Part shown: one piece after another, positions 25,401-38,833 of the stretch
Layout of the letters: every line of letters starts with the position of its first letter
How positions within the stretch are numbered: the stretch's first letter is position 1
NCBI RefSeq assembly: GCF_010093535.1
Contig: NW_022985178.1
Span: 1,171,030 to 1,235,029, forward strand
Source: Lindgomyces ingoldianus
Taxonomy: Eukaryota > Ascomycota > Dothideomycetes > Pleosporales > Lindgomycetaceae
DNA: 64,000 nt
Reading direction: 5' to 3'
Program-made: the position numbers and the translations under genes
Notes under the pieces: model-generated
What the model was told of the DNA's origin: nothing
Databases searched by the model: none
The model's input: the letters and a program-made list of their open reading frames with translations, nothing else

Positions 25401-28305
25401 TAAATTATTCTTAATTATAAACTTAAATCTTTATAATGCTAAGTTATGCAGCTAACACATGTAGCAGAACTTCTTAATCTTTTTAAGTATAGAGGGATTA
25501 ATGTTATGTCTAGCGTTTTTAAGCATTGTGTAAAGGTATTCTGTATAAGAATAGCTAAATCTTCTATGCAGTTATTAAAGTTTATGTTTAGTAAAAAAAG
25601 ACATTAATTTCTTCTTTTATATATTAAAGAATAGATAACCCTATTTTTATATAACTAGAACAGTATTCTTATTGATTTATACAATCACATTCTGCACGTT
25701 GTTAAAGTACGCACCCATTTAGTCTGCGTCTGCTAGAGACAGTAGGAACAGTGTTAGAGTGTCTAGAATGTAATATGTTACATTACTAACTAGGTTAGTA
25801 ATTTATACAGTACTAATTAATTTTATTAATTCTTATTCTCTAAAGCTAATACTCTTTTTCTTTAGTGTCTAGTCTACTTTTGTACAAGGGAATTTTTATA
25901 GGTATGCTTTAAGTTATAACTTCCCTACAGTAGAGATTCTTACTGCGCTAGTATTCTATAGTTTACCTTAGTATACTGTATAGTATTAATCTTTAAGGAT
26001 AAACTGTTCTGCGTATCCTTTAGGTTCTAGGCTGTAGATGTCCTCTGCAGTTGCGCGGTGGAGAAATGCAGCATTAGTAAGGTAGTTAATAATCTCCTTA
26101 CCTTTCTCTTTATCTAAGTTATTATTATTGTGCAACTTCTTTTTCTTTTACTCTAGTTTACCTTTAAACTCTTAAATGTACACATTTACCTTTTTATATA
26201 TTAGTGTCTTGTTATAGAATCTTTTATATAAAGAGATATATTAGTGTTTTACATAGAATTAATCTATGTAAGAATAATTTATTAACTAACATTCTTTCTT
26301 ATAATAGACAAAGCATTACTTTAATTATGCAAAGGACTGTAGTCTAAATAATCCTTTATATCCCCTTAGGCTTCTTCTACGTTGTTAATAGCTATGCGTA
26401 CATAGTAAGCTATATTACTTATTAGTGTAGTACATGTTTTAGGATTTATTTATAAATGCATTATTCTGTTAATTAATTATAACCTAAAGTGCTAAACAGA
26501 GGTCACTGTACAGTGCCTTACACATAGGCTTAATTAAGAACATTGCTTATTTAAGTTTAAGTTGCCCTTAGCATGCTTATATAATAGCAGTGTAAAGCAG
26601 TATCTTATCTTAAAATTATAGACTAAAAGCTTTTTATGCAAAAGTAAGTTTATTAATTATAGCTTTAAAAGCTTTATGTAGAGTTTTTATAAAGTTCTTT
26701 TACTTACTTTATGTAAAGCTTATTATTATCTAATCTGTCTAATACTAGTTATAGTTTACATTAGTATTAAAGTAATTACTAAGCTGCTTATATAGTAACT
26801 TCTATAATTATTCTAGACTAATATTGTAAAAGTAGAACATGTGTGCGCGCCCTTTAAGGATATTAGAAAAGATGCTTGTGTATAATACCTTAAAAATAGC
26901 AAGGCATTAGCAGAGCTTAATAAATACTATAGCCTTGTTAGCTAGGATATTATATAGTTACTTTATGTAGTTATTCTCCTTTCTCTATGCCTTCTAAAAT
27001 TATACAACCTTCTTAGGCGCAAGGTTCTCTACTATAATATCTTATATAGGTAGAAGTTAGTATAGATTATATAGTAATTAAATTATATGCAGTAGGTACA
27101 AGCTTTAGGGAATCTCATGCAGAGCTGTGGCTACAGGAATATATAGCTGCCTAGTTGTGCTCTTATATAGTAAGCTATTACAAAGTAGTTATACTAATTA
27201 CAAAGAAAGTATTAGGTCTATAAGTAATTTATACAGAGACATCCTCTGTTGCGTTAAGACTAGCAATAGTAGTAATAGTTTTATATAATGCTTTAGTAAG
27301 ATAGTAAACATGTGTTTTTCTTTTATAAGTCTATACAGTGTAGTAGCCTCTATTATGTCCTTTTTAAAGCTAATGCCCTTGTTCTGTAAAGTAGTAATTA
27401 GTTTTTATAGGAACAGTTAGCTAAGATCTTTAAAGTGTATAAGCTTCTACTTTATAAAGTTGTCTTAAAAGTTCTTAAGTGTACATACATCTGTTGCGCT
27501 TAACGCGCAGAGTTCTATAATTAAGTTAGCTGTGTATAAATTAAGCTTATTTTTAGGTGTGTTATCTAACAGTTTAATCTTATCTACTTAATCTTTAATG
27601 TTTATCTACTCTACTAGGGTCTTTGCTAAAATGCCTATAAGAGGTATGTATTAGTTATACATTAATACGTTATGCTAGCTAGTTATAGATAGAGCTAGCG
27701 TTGCTTGTTGCTTTATAGTAGTTAGTTATGCGTTGTTGCGCGCTGTCTTACTTCTTGTCGTACGCTGCCTCTAAACAGCCTTGTGCAAAAAGATAAAATA
27801 GACCTCCTAGCGTTAAACAAGCACTACTATTTGTATAATACCTCTAAATAGTATTGTACAGACAGGTTTCTTGCTCTTGCTTAAGTAACTAAACAAAGAT
27901 TTATAGCTACTTACATGTAAATTAGACTCTATCTTTACTCTTGCTAATTTATAGTTAAAGTAGTAAGGAAAAGAATTCTTCTTATACATAAACTTCTAAA
28001 TAAAAAGGTACAAGAAGAGCTTTCTTTCTTACAGTATTTAAACCACTAATTAGTGTTAAATAGACTCTCTGCTAGCTAGCACTTAGTGTTAGCAAATGCG
28101 TACAAGACAGAGAGGTTTGCACAGTGTAAACATTGCACAGGGGTGTTAGGTAACTAGTGTTAATTGCTTCTTGTTGTTTCTATTGTACGAAGGAAAGGGG
28201 TTGATATAGTCCCAAACTCTGCGCACAGATCTCCGTGCACAGGGATCCGGGCGCATCCGAGCCACGTGACTATCAACCAGGCGCCCGAATATCACTATTC
28301 GGACA
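22419..28305 (-). mobile_element. Complete Copia retrotransposon, RIP-inactivated
   Basis: It is 5887 bp with 252-bp LTRs (22419-22670 and 28054-28305; TGTT...GACA) and target duplication CTATG at both ends. The coding sense is minus. At about 25300-24900 the minus strand reads like a fungal Copia integrase (YIVH...NFAS, then LCAELDN...ALQ.AVKA.N.T). Reverse transcriptase lies to its left and RNase H at about 23500-22850, and gag-like sequence lies toward the right LTR. Stops at former Gln/Trp codons rule out a functional polyprotein. The two LTRs differ by transitions only. Confidence 0.85.
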
Positions 28306-28310
28306 CTATG

Positions 28311-29632
28311 TATAGTTTAAAGTGTTTTTTTATTTCTACTAATTAAACTTTTTATGTTTTAAAAGTGTTTATAATTACTTTAAGTTCTTTGTTTTGAATT
28401 TTATATCCTCGCTTAGCTAGTGAAGACTTGCTAAAGTAATAGGCTATAAGGTGCTATTATCTGTTTTCTTATTTTTAGTATAGTACTACTTCTTTTGCTT
28501 TAGTTAATGCGTCTGTATGTACTTTAGTTTTAAATATAGGATTATACATTTTAATAACTAGTTTTTTTACTAATAGCTTTTTTAATTTTAAGAAAAGTAG
28601 TATTTATTTCTAGCGCTTAGTTAAACTTCTTTTAAGCCTTTTTTTTATTATAGCATCTATAAGAGGTAATGCTATCTTAGAGTATTTCTTTATTATTTAG
28701 CAAACATATTTTAAGAATCCTAGGAATTCTAATATACATTTTATATTAGTAGGTTCTAGCTATTCTATAACTTCTTACATTTTTTTTAAGTTAATCTTAA
28801 TTTCTTCTTTATTAATAATAAATCCTAAGTACTTTATTTTTTAGACATTAAATTTACATTTGCTAAGTTATAAGTGTAGTCTATGTTTTTATAACCTATC
28901 TAATACTAATTTTACTTTACTAATGTAGTCTTTGTAGGTGTTTTTTGTAACGAGGTCGGCACGGTCAACCACGTGGCATTCTCTCGCTTATAGAGGTTTA
29001 GGCTAGGCTAGAGACAACCGCTAGTGCTAGTGCTTACCCTAGCATTACCTATATATATATTATACTATGCGAGAATACTTAGCTTAAGTATTCTCGTGCG
29101 TACCTTTTAGTACAGTAGGGAAAGTTGTATAGTATCGGCTTAGCAGGCGGGGCGCCTACCTTATTACATTTTTAGTGTAGATAAGGACATTGTCTAGGTA
29201 TACTAGTATAAATATATTAAGGTATTTGTTTAGTGCCTTATTAATAGTTCTTTAGAATATAGCTAGAGCATTTGTTAGGCTAAACAGCATTACTAGTAGT
29301 TTATATAATCTCTATAAGTTCTTTAAATTTATAGAGGGCAGCATGTTCTAGGTGCACCTAATGTCCTTTAATTATACATTCTTCTACCTAGTATTAGTAA
29401 TCCTGTATCTAGTAGTGATATAGGATTTGTTTGTTTTACTAATAGGCGCGCTATTAGAACTAATAGTACATACAGTTGTCTTTTTTATTACATTCTGTCT
29501 AAGAGAACTTTTTATAGAGTAGTCCTAGTTAGCAATGTTAGCAGTTTAGCATTTTGCATTTAGTAGCTTACTCTGTAAGAACATTAGTTTTTAGTTAATT
29601 TAGAAGCTAGAGCTTAAGCTACTATCTAGCGT
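28311..29632 (-). pseudogene. Ty3/Gypsy reverse transcriptase/RNase H remnant
   Basis: The minus strand shows a decayed reverse transcriptase. A block recalling F.V.PFGLTNAPATFQ..IN..L....D.F...YLDD.LIYTKN lies at about 29330-29170, with the catalytic pair seen as DN. After a solo LTR at 28946-29168, a block recalling L.LSKC.F....I.YLGFII...I..NP.K...I..WP.P....IQ.FLGF lies at about 28900-28690. It is interrupted on its 5' side by the Gypsy at 29633-51010. Its gag side probably resumes at 51016. Confidence 0.72.
28946..29168. mobile_element. Solo LTR with a 12-bp-arm hairpin
   Basis: It is 223 bp, TGTAACGAGGTCGG...CTTATTACA, with duplication TTTTT on both sides. It interrupts the reverse transcriptase of the surrounding Gypsy. 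Near 29069 it holds a perfect inverted repeat, cgagaatactta and its complement around a 3-nt loop. It is GC-rich relative to its host, so it is little affected by RIP. The LTR family is otherwise not seen in this window. Confidence 0.75.
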
Positions 29633-29712
29633 TGTCACAATTGTGCACGAGTAAGGTTATAGAGCTTCACGGAAGTCTAGTTTAATTACTATGTAAGGTA
29701 TCATAGTAGGTA

Positions 29713-31042
29713 CAGTCGCCTACCAAAAGTCATTAGCCACCTAGCAATCCGAGCTCTGCAGGGGTATAGTCAACCTATTAGGGAAGGAGGTTACTTAGTT
29801 AATTGTTAACTAAATTTAAAGATTTTTATTTCTATACAAAGCTTATATACAGGCCTGTCTTTTAGTGCTGTGCTTAGTTAATAGTAAGTTAATCTGCCTT
29901 TGTTTTAGACAACTTCTTTTATGCGCTTTAACTAACTAAGAATACACTTTCTATAATTAGCTAGTGTAATTTTTGCCTACTCCTCTTTAAGAATATCTAC
30001 TATCTGCTTGCAAGTGGTAATATATTCTTATTACTTTAAGATGCGGAGCTTTATAATCTGCTAGAGGTTCTTAATTAAGTTTAAATTAGGACTTTGTAGA
30101 GGCTAATCTATCTGTATTATGCTATAGTTGTCTATATACTTTTAGGTAGCCTTTGCAGTGTGAATAGGTGCTCCATCCTGCATCTATATGCTAATACCGC
30201 GTTCCTCTGTAAGCTGCTGATAAAATGGGATACTAACATTATGTAGAATCTAGCAGTATTTGCTAGCATTGTTGCGCTTGCCTTTCTTATTAATAAACAG
30301 CTTTAATTTAAAATTAAAAGAGATTACACTAAATACAGAGACTGTAGTCCTTCTAGACTTAAAGGTAGGCTTTAGGTACTAACTCTTATATGCTTTTCTA
30401 TGCCGCTAATGTACATATAGAGGTGTAGTGTCTAATCTAACTTTAAATGTTGCTTTATTATAAAAGGCTACATAAGCCACATCTTTTACCTTGTTATATT
30501 AATAGGTTTAAGCAAATTAGAGTTGCTTTTTTTTGTGTATAGCTAACAACTAAGGCTTGCAACGCAGGCAGAAGGCGTAGTACTTATGTTTTGCAAGGTA
30601 TCTCCTTACAGTACTAGTATAAATGCAGCAGTAGGTCTTTAACAGTGTCGCAATAGTTTAGAGCGTAGCAAAGGGATTATTTGCTGCCTAGCAAATTAAA
30701 TGCCTCTTAGCGCGTTTATTAAGCCTTAGAGGTTAGCCTGTACGCAGAGCTTTTGTATAGGTAGGCAGGGGCTGCTTGCGCAGCTGGCGGATGTTGTATG
30801 TAACTGTTAACTTAGGAATGCTGAGATAACATGAGATTTTGCTAGCGCTCACGCTGTAGAGGTGGAATTGCTATATTATATTAACAGATAATTTAGATAG
30901 CTCTTTGCAAGAGGTTTTATTTGCTTTTGTAACTATTAAAAAAGGTGGTAATTTAATTAAGTTACATTTAATTGAAATCTAACTATTGTAGGGTGGCCTA
31001 GACCTCTCGCTAAAGTGGCTAATGACTTTTGGTAGGCGACTG
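29713..31042 (-). mobile_element. Tc1/mariner-type DNA transposon in a Gypsy LTR
   Basis: It is 1330 bp with ~28-bp inverted ends (CAGTCGCCTACCAAAAGTCA...) and TA on both sides. The empty site (gtaggtataag) is visible in the partner LTR at about 50770. The minus strand encodes a decayed DDE transposase: a QDGAPIHTA motif at about 30190-30160 and a W/*-P-QSP(D/N)LN..(E/K)NL block at about 30115-30075. A few stops at Trp/Gln codons show that RIP has started but is much milder than in the surrounding Gypsy. Confidence 0.85.
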
Positions 31043-34000
31043 TACAAGACATTGTGTGAGGAACAGAAAGGTTTAGAAGGAAATTAGCAATTAAATACTT
31101 AGCTTAAAAGTCTAAGCGCTTTAGGTATAAATTAAGCCTGTTTTAAGTTTAGTTAGTGTTAAAGCAGTTTATGCTTAAGTTTATATCTATGTTATGTTAT
31201 ATTTATGTTAGATGTGCACTAATAATACTCTAGTACACGTCTAATACAGTTATGTCTAGGATCTAGAGAGGATACTGTGACAGTACCCCCCCTCTTATTA
31301 GAAAGAGAATCCTTTACATTAGTAGTTCTAGCATTAGGTTGTCTTTATTAGGGTACAGGTTTAGTTTAGATAGGTATTAGGTGTAAAATTAAGTTACTGT
31401 AGAGTTCTTTTACAGGGCTTTTACAGGTTCTTATAACAGTTTGTTGTATCTAGTCTATTTTATAAAGTATTTATAAATATGTTTTTTTTGTTAAACTAGA
31501 TTTATTTAACATCTTCTATAATATATTCTAGTTTGTTGTTTATAATAATAAGTTTAGGTAGCAGGTTTAGCTATCTAGGTAGATAGTTAGATTTAGGGGC
31601 TGCTTAGCGCAGCAATAATACATAGAACACAGGGTGTATCTTTATGCTGTTAGGTAGGATTAATTAGTAAGTGTGCAATAAGACTATAGAAGCTACTATA
31701 AAAAGGCTAAAGTTCTTCTAATTAAGTTTTTTTAATTATTAGTTTGTTTAGATATTTCTAGCGTCTAGCTAGACCTTCTTGCTAGCTGCATACATAGGGA
31801 CAAGGGTTTAAAATTAGTTTATATACTCTTATTAAAAAGCTTACGCCTATATAAGCTCTTTATAAACATATTTAGATATGTTTTAGATTTTATTAATAAG
31901 TCTATTTACATCTATTACTTATACAGATTAATAAGTTAGTTAGAGGGTATTTAAAAGTAGTTTAAATTCTATTTAAAAGTAGTATCTATAGTTTGCTAAG
32001 AATAGGGATATTTATGTTAATTTAGATGTTATGTTATTAACTTTAAACTATACTATAGCTAACTATTTTACCTAGTTGTCTTACTAGTAGTTTGTGTACA
32101 CTTATAAAACTTATTTTATTATAGTGTTTACATTCTTAGTCTAGCTATTAGTCTCTAGGTAAAAAGCTGTAGATAAATAAGAGATAATTTGAAGCTGTTT
32201 ATAGAGTTTATCCTAAAAGGCTAAGACAAACTGTGTACCTCTGTCTAATATAATTATGTTAGGCAGGCTATAGTAAACCTATACATATTAGTAGAATAAC
32301 TAGGCTATATTAGAGGCAGTTATAGAAGAACATAGTATTAAGTGTTAATACTTAGTTAAGTAATTAACAACTACTATAATATTTATATACTCTTTAGATA
32401 AAGGTAGGTTTATAATAAAATTAATTAATATGTCTTTCTAAGCTTATTTAGAGATTAGAAGCAGTTTAAGTAGGCTATTATACCTTTCTTAAAAGGCCTT
32501 TACTTTACAGTAAGTATAGCAACATAATACATATTAGCGTATAGTATAGAACATGCGGGGCTAGTAGTACTCTCTCTGTAGTAGGCTAAGAGTCTTTTCT
32601 CTGCCTAGGTGTCCTTTAACAGGTAAGTTGTGTATAATTTAGAGTAGTTTAATTTTTAGTTTGTTAGAATTAAGAATTAGAAGTTAGTTATAGTAATATA
32701 GCTTACTATTTTAGTTTTTATAGCTAGCTAGTGTTACCTTTTTTAACTAACTAGCGCTATTTTAGAGTAAGTTTAAGGTTTCTTAGATAAATTTATTATT
32801 TAGATACTTATTAGCAATAATCTAATTAATTATCTAATTTATTTTATTTAGGTTAAGGTCTAAAAATAGTTTAAGTTAAAGCAGAGTTTAGTGTTAAGCC
32901 TTTTACACTTCTTTTTAAGCAAAGATGTTTTAAGATTACTTTATAAAAGCATCTAGTTTTTCTTTATCTTAACTAAAATAATAAGTAATCTTAAAATTAA
33001 AATAGAATAAGTATTTAAACTAACAAGCTTATTAGTAGCTAAGTTGTTTTATAGTTGCAAAGTACTATAAGTTCTTATAGTTAGATAAAACCTGTATTAG
33101 ATGCGCTGCACTTTCTAGTTTAAGTTGCTATTATTTAAAGTAGTGTACTATAGCAAGTAATTCTTTATTATAGATCTTATAATTGCCTTCTACAAGGTTT
33201 ATTCTTTTTAAAAAGTATGTAATAGGCCTAATAGTCCTGTCTAGCTTAGTCTAGAAGAGAACTGTTACTACTATATAGTCTAAGGCATTAGCTTCTATAA
33301 GTATTAGTAGTTTAGAGTTAAAGTAGTAGAGTATTAGAGCTTTAGTAAAAGCTTTTTTTAGCTAGTTAAAGAACTATTAGTAATTTAAGTTAAAGTTAAA
33401 TTAAATCTCTTTCTTAGTAAGTGTAATTATAGAGCTTACTAGTGTAACGATTCTACGAATCGTTCCATATCGGGTCGCTCGGATCCTATCCGAAGGGTCC
33501 CTGTATCGGCCCCGACCATGACTTAACCTAGTCCCCTGTAGTTACCTCTATTCCCTTATGTATTTAGTTGCACCTTGCCTCTGTAGCTAGCTTAGTAGTT
33601 TTCTAATATCCTACATACAAGGCCTATAGGTGTTATTAGTATTCCTAGGTCTCTAAGTCCCTACGCACTTCTATATGCCTCTAAGTAGATTTATACTGCA
33701 TTTAGACCTATTATCTTGCCTACGCTATTACATTATATTAAAAAACTTGCTTTTACTAGTAACAGCTTTATTAATAATATTATATTAATTATTTATTTAA
33801 CTATGTTTAAGTTCTAAGAAGTGTTTAATTTAGTTTAGGTTATAATTTCTTACACACTATTATATTAAATTATTTAGTTAGTATAAATAGGATCCTAGAG
33901 ACTTTTTATTAACTAAAGCCTTTAAGTTTAGAACTTTTTATCCCCTATAATTAGGATTGCCTTTAGAAAAGTTGTAAAGAGTGCACTAAAGTAAAAACTT

Positions 34001-35644
34001 AAAGACTACTAATAACTTATTAGAATTAGAGACAACTACTAATGCCTAACTCTTAACTACTATTAGATTCTATTGTAAAGACTGCAACCTATTCTAGCTA
34101 TAGCTAAGGCAAGATGCCTACCTTTAGAACTAAATAACTACTTACTTTAATAGCTAAACCTTTTTTTATAGAACCTAAAGCTAAAGACCTACTAGATTTA
34201 AAGTTAAACTAGAGTAACATAGCTTTTAAAAACTAAGTTGCTTAATTAAAAGTATAAATTAAATAGCTAACTAGATTAAAAACTATTAGTCTTAATTAAC
34301 TTCTACTAACTACTAAATTACTTATAATAATGCCTTAAATTACCTCTGCTACTTTAATAGTAAGAGACTTTTTAGGCACCTTTAAGCTCTTTTAAAGCTA
34401 CTTTACTAAACGCACACTTAAGATTAAGAACCTTATAGATAGCAAAGAACTTATGTTTAAATAATAGTAAGCCTTTATTATAAATAGACTTAACATTAAT
34501 GTAGATTACTATTAAAGTAAGCGCGCACGCATAGCGCTAGTATAGAGACACACTGCTAGTATCGCGAAGAAATACCTAGAGCCTAGATACCTAGCTAAAT
34601 TAGATTACTTTTAGTTTAAAAACATAAAAGAAATAATTAAGCTTTTATAAACTTACTTTATTACTAGTAATAAAGAGATAAAGGTGTAACAGGCGTTTTA
34701 AACTCTAAGAATAAGTAAAAAAGAAGTGTTTCTTACTTTTAAAGCTTACTTTATTAGTGCTGCTATTAAAGAGTTTATATTAAAAGTAGAATAGTTTTTT
34801 TACTTATAAAAAAAGATACTACCTAGCCTAAAAGTACTAAACTTAAGTTTTAAGCACACTTAAAAGAGCTTCTTTAAGACTATAGTAGCCTACTTAACAG
34901 CCTATAACATAGAAAGAAAAAACACGCCTACTATTTTAAAGTAAAATATTAACTACACCTAATAATCTAATATTAGACCTATTACAGATTAATCTTAGAA
35001 GGTTTCTAGTAATACATCTAAGGCAGTATACTATTCTAGTGTACTCTAACCTACACTTATGTTAGTACTCTAGTTTACTTTAATTACCTATAGACAATCT
35101 AGCTAGACACCTGCCCTAGAAAGACAGACAACTTCTAGCAACTATTATAATTATAAAAAACTAGAACATTTTACTAGCAACTACTCTATCCCTAGAGTAC
35201 AAGAAATAGAGGTAGAGTAGTAAGATTCTAAAAAAGCATTTATAAACATAAATAATTTTAATCTAAATGCTTCTTAGATAGGAAACAGTAACACCTAAAG
35301 AAACTTTTTATTTTAGGCTTAAGTAAGTATAATTTATTAAACATTAATGTCTGTACGCAGCAGCAGCGTCGCGGCCTGGATACGAGCGATCGCGCACGAG
35401 CAGGATCACGTATCTATGTCACATGATGCTCGTGCGCGAACCTCTGTGCGCGAACATCTAGATATCCCCCTTTTCCTCTGTACAAAGGAAAGACAAGAGT
35501 AATAGAACTAGAAACATGTTGCCCTTACCTTACCTACTTTATACACTGTGCACACTGTACACCACTCTTACTCTTGCTACTTAAGTGCTTATACTATAAG
35601 CAGCTAGCTGTTAGAGCCTATTTAACACTAATTAGTAGTTAATT

Positions 35645-36310
35645 TAATTAACTGCAAATTAGCAAGAGTAATAATAAAGTACTTACGCTCTGTAAGGTAC
35701 TTTATTTTGTTACCTATCCTCTAAGAAGAGTAACAATAGAGCACCTACGCTCTACAAGGTACTTTGTTTAGTTACCTATCCTTTAGGATAGCAGATTAAT
35801 CCTTTGCATTGTACAGCAAGCTCTGCTACTGTATAGAGTAAGGAGGAGATAGTGTAAGACGCACACTAAAGCTACTAAAGCTGCACAACCTAGCAGCTAG
35901 ACAATAGCATATTAATTCTTTGCATTATACAGCAAGCTCTGCTACCGTACAAAGTAAGGAGGAGATAGTGCAAGGCGCACACTAAAGCCATTAAAGCTGC
36001 ACAACCTAGCAGCTAAACAACAGCAGTACCCGCGCAATCTACTGCACAAGCAATTAACCCTACGCCTTGTAAGGCACTTTGTTTTGTTACCTATCTCTTA
36101 GAAAGAGTAATAACAAAGCACCTACACTTTATAAAGTACTTTGTTTAGTTACCTATCTCTTAGGATAGCAGATTAATTCTTTGCATTGTACAGCAAGCTC
36201 TGCTACTGTACAAAGTAAAGAGGAGATAGTGCAAGGCGCACACTAAAGCTATTAAAGCTGCACAACCTAGCAGCTAGACAACAGCAGTACCTGCGTAATC
36301 TACTAGAAAA
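35645..36310. repeat. Tandem repeat blocks in the Copia-derivative leader
   Basis: Repeats of a ~60-bp unit (taacaa.gcacctacgctct.caaggtactttgtt.agttacctatc) alternate with a ~125-bp unit (ttctttgcattgtacagcaa... through gcacaacctagcagctagac). Three of the longer units are visible, against two in the copy at 19140-19660. Confidence 0.75.
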
Positions 36311-38776
36311 GTAATTAACTATACTATTATAATAAAATCCTATTAGCAACTAATAACTCTGCGTAATAACAGAAAGAATAAGGAATAATTTCTATTATAT
36401 AAACAACTTATAAAGGACACAGAGATATTAGAGGCAACACTACAGAACAAGACTAGCCTAGAGTACTAAAATAATAAGATTAACATGTTAAAGGCTCTAA
36501 TAAGCTTATAAACTTAATTATACATAAGTTATGTAATTACTAATCTACACATAACAACTTAGAAGGGCGCTACTTTTCTAAGTGCATACATAAAGAATTT
36601 TAAAGAATAAACACTATAAGACTTTTTAGCACTTAGCTGCGCGTTTAAAAGAGAGCTTATATAAGTGCTAGAGGACAAGGGAATTACACTATAGCTAGGC
36701 ACTAAAGGTACTTAAGCCTAGAAGCTGTATAATATAGCATAAGGGAAGGCAATTATACTAGAAGGGCTTTATACATAACTTCTATTACTATATAAGGCTC
36801 TGCACAGAAGCAGACTAAACACAATGCTGCTATTAACACTAAACATACTAGCATCACCTGCTCCTACACCTTAGCTAGCACTACACTAATTACTGTATAA
36901 ACAATACATGCCACCCTACCTAACGCCTGCTCCACACCCTTAATCGTACACACCACCGCCTGCAGTAGTGTATGCACCACTAATACCACCTGCACAATCT
37001 ATACTACATCATAGCCTGTATAAACTTCCACCTTAGAAAAAAACTACTAAAGAAAAACTTCTAGCAAATAAAATTATATAATTCTAAAAAGCATAAAAAA
37101 AAAATAATAACTATATAAGTTAACTATATAACATTTTTATAAACAAAATAAAGATCTTTATTAATCTATGTTAATAGCTAGATATCTAGGAAACTTAGTA
37201 CGCAGACATCTTTCTAGATATTCTAGAAGGTTAGGCAAATATGCACTATATGCACAATATAGGCCCTAGAAATAACTAGAAGCATTTGTATAACACTTTA
37301 AGCATTATAATAAAGGATTTTGCGCAAAGAGAAGAGAAAGAACTGCAGAAGGCAAAGTTCTATGTAAAGAGTAAGACTATTCTAGTAGAGAAGCAACCTA
37401 TTAAGTTTAACAGCAGAAGGATTAAACTTACGCACAACATAGTAGTCCTTACTTAGAAGAGATAAGTAAGCTACCTTTATATAATTAACCTAGAGGATAA
37501 AAATGCTGCACAATAATATGTTAAGCAACATGTAAAAGGGGCATACATTGCATCTGTGTGTTAACTAGAGGCAGCATTTAACCTCTCTATTACTGCACAA
37601 ACTACAGACTCTTTGCATAATAACATTAACGCACTTAACGCATAAATCTAATAGCAGATAGATAACACTTATAGCTAGGATTCTTAATTGTATTAGGCAA
37701 TAAGGACTATACAGAGCAAAGTGACTGCTTTAAAATACTAGGCAACATTGTACACTAGAATTCTACTAAGTGTAAAAGAGTAACTAGAAGTGTCCTTACT
37801 AGCAAACTGTACAGAATAGTTAGAGGGTTTAATAATGCAATTGCACTTAGTACAACTCTACAGTAAATTATACAAACGCTTAAACTGCTACTAATCCTAG
37901 TAGTAATCTGCACAGATTTAAGGTCTCTATATAATTGCCTTGTTAAGCTAGGCACTACTAGTAAAAAGCAACTTATAATTAACATTATGTTACTCTGCAA
38001 ATTGTACAAGAAGAGGGAAATTGCTAAGATAAGGTAGATTAATAGTAAAGACAACCTAGTGGATGCATATAGAAGCATCTGTGGACCAGCTAGATCTTGT
38101 GCGTAAAGATGCCCTAGACTAACTAGACTAACAACGCTTTTATATAAGGCTTATCTTTTTTATTTTTTTTATTATACGCACTTATTTTTCTTATTACAAG
38201 ATTAGAAGAGAAGGATATGTAAGAAAGACAGTCTATTTGTCTAGTATATAGAAGAAGAAAAAGCTACTACCCCTTATGTATAGTAGTCACAATGCAGACC
38301 ACAGCTCTGCTATACGCATAAGGCGTAGGCATTAGCCTAGAAGTTAGCTAACACACAACACTTAATAAAAAGAAAGGCACTAGTAGTGCTGCTATAATAA
38401 CAAGCACATAGAGTTGCTAAGACCTAACTGCAACTCTAGACTAGAACTGCACAAAAGTACTTCTTACAACGCACAACCTTTACTGCCTACAGCTGCAGAT
38501 TAGTGCTAGCAGGCAAGACAACATTAATATTATAAAATAGTAAAGCTGCTACATGCTGCTTTTTAGCCTGTCTATAATTAACATTTTATATAAGAAGGAA
38601 GTAGAAGAGCTAAAAAATTTATACATTTATGCTAAAACACTAAATAAACTGCTAATTAGCAGCAGAACTAGTTAAGAGGGTAACATAAATGCACCCTAGG
38701 CTGCTAGACTGCACAAGGACGTTAAAGACGCCCGCACTAACAGCGCTAGAGGTAGAGAAGAAAGGCTAAAGAGACA

Positions 38777-38779
<3 letters not shown>

Positions 38780-38832
<53 letters not shown>
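38780..38832. repeat. (CT)n(TG)n microsatellite
   Basis: A pure CT run passes directly into a pure TG run within the 3' part of the Copia derivative. The shorter counterpart in the other derivative is at about 16449-16480. Translations through it are meaningless. Confidence 0.9.

Positions 38833-38833
<1 letters not shown>

Noticed and set aside
37755..38078. A 107-codon minus-strand frame with hydrophobic stretches
   Set aside because: The opposite strand carries recognisable Copia RNase H sequence, so this is an antisense shadow.
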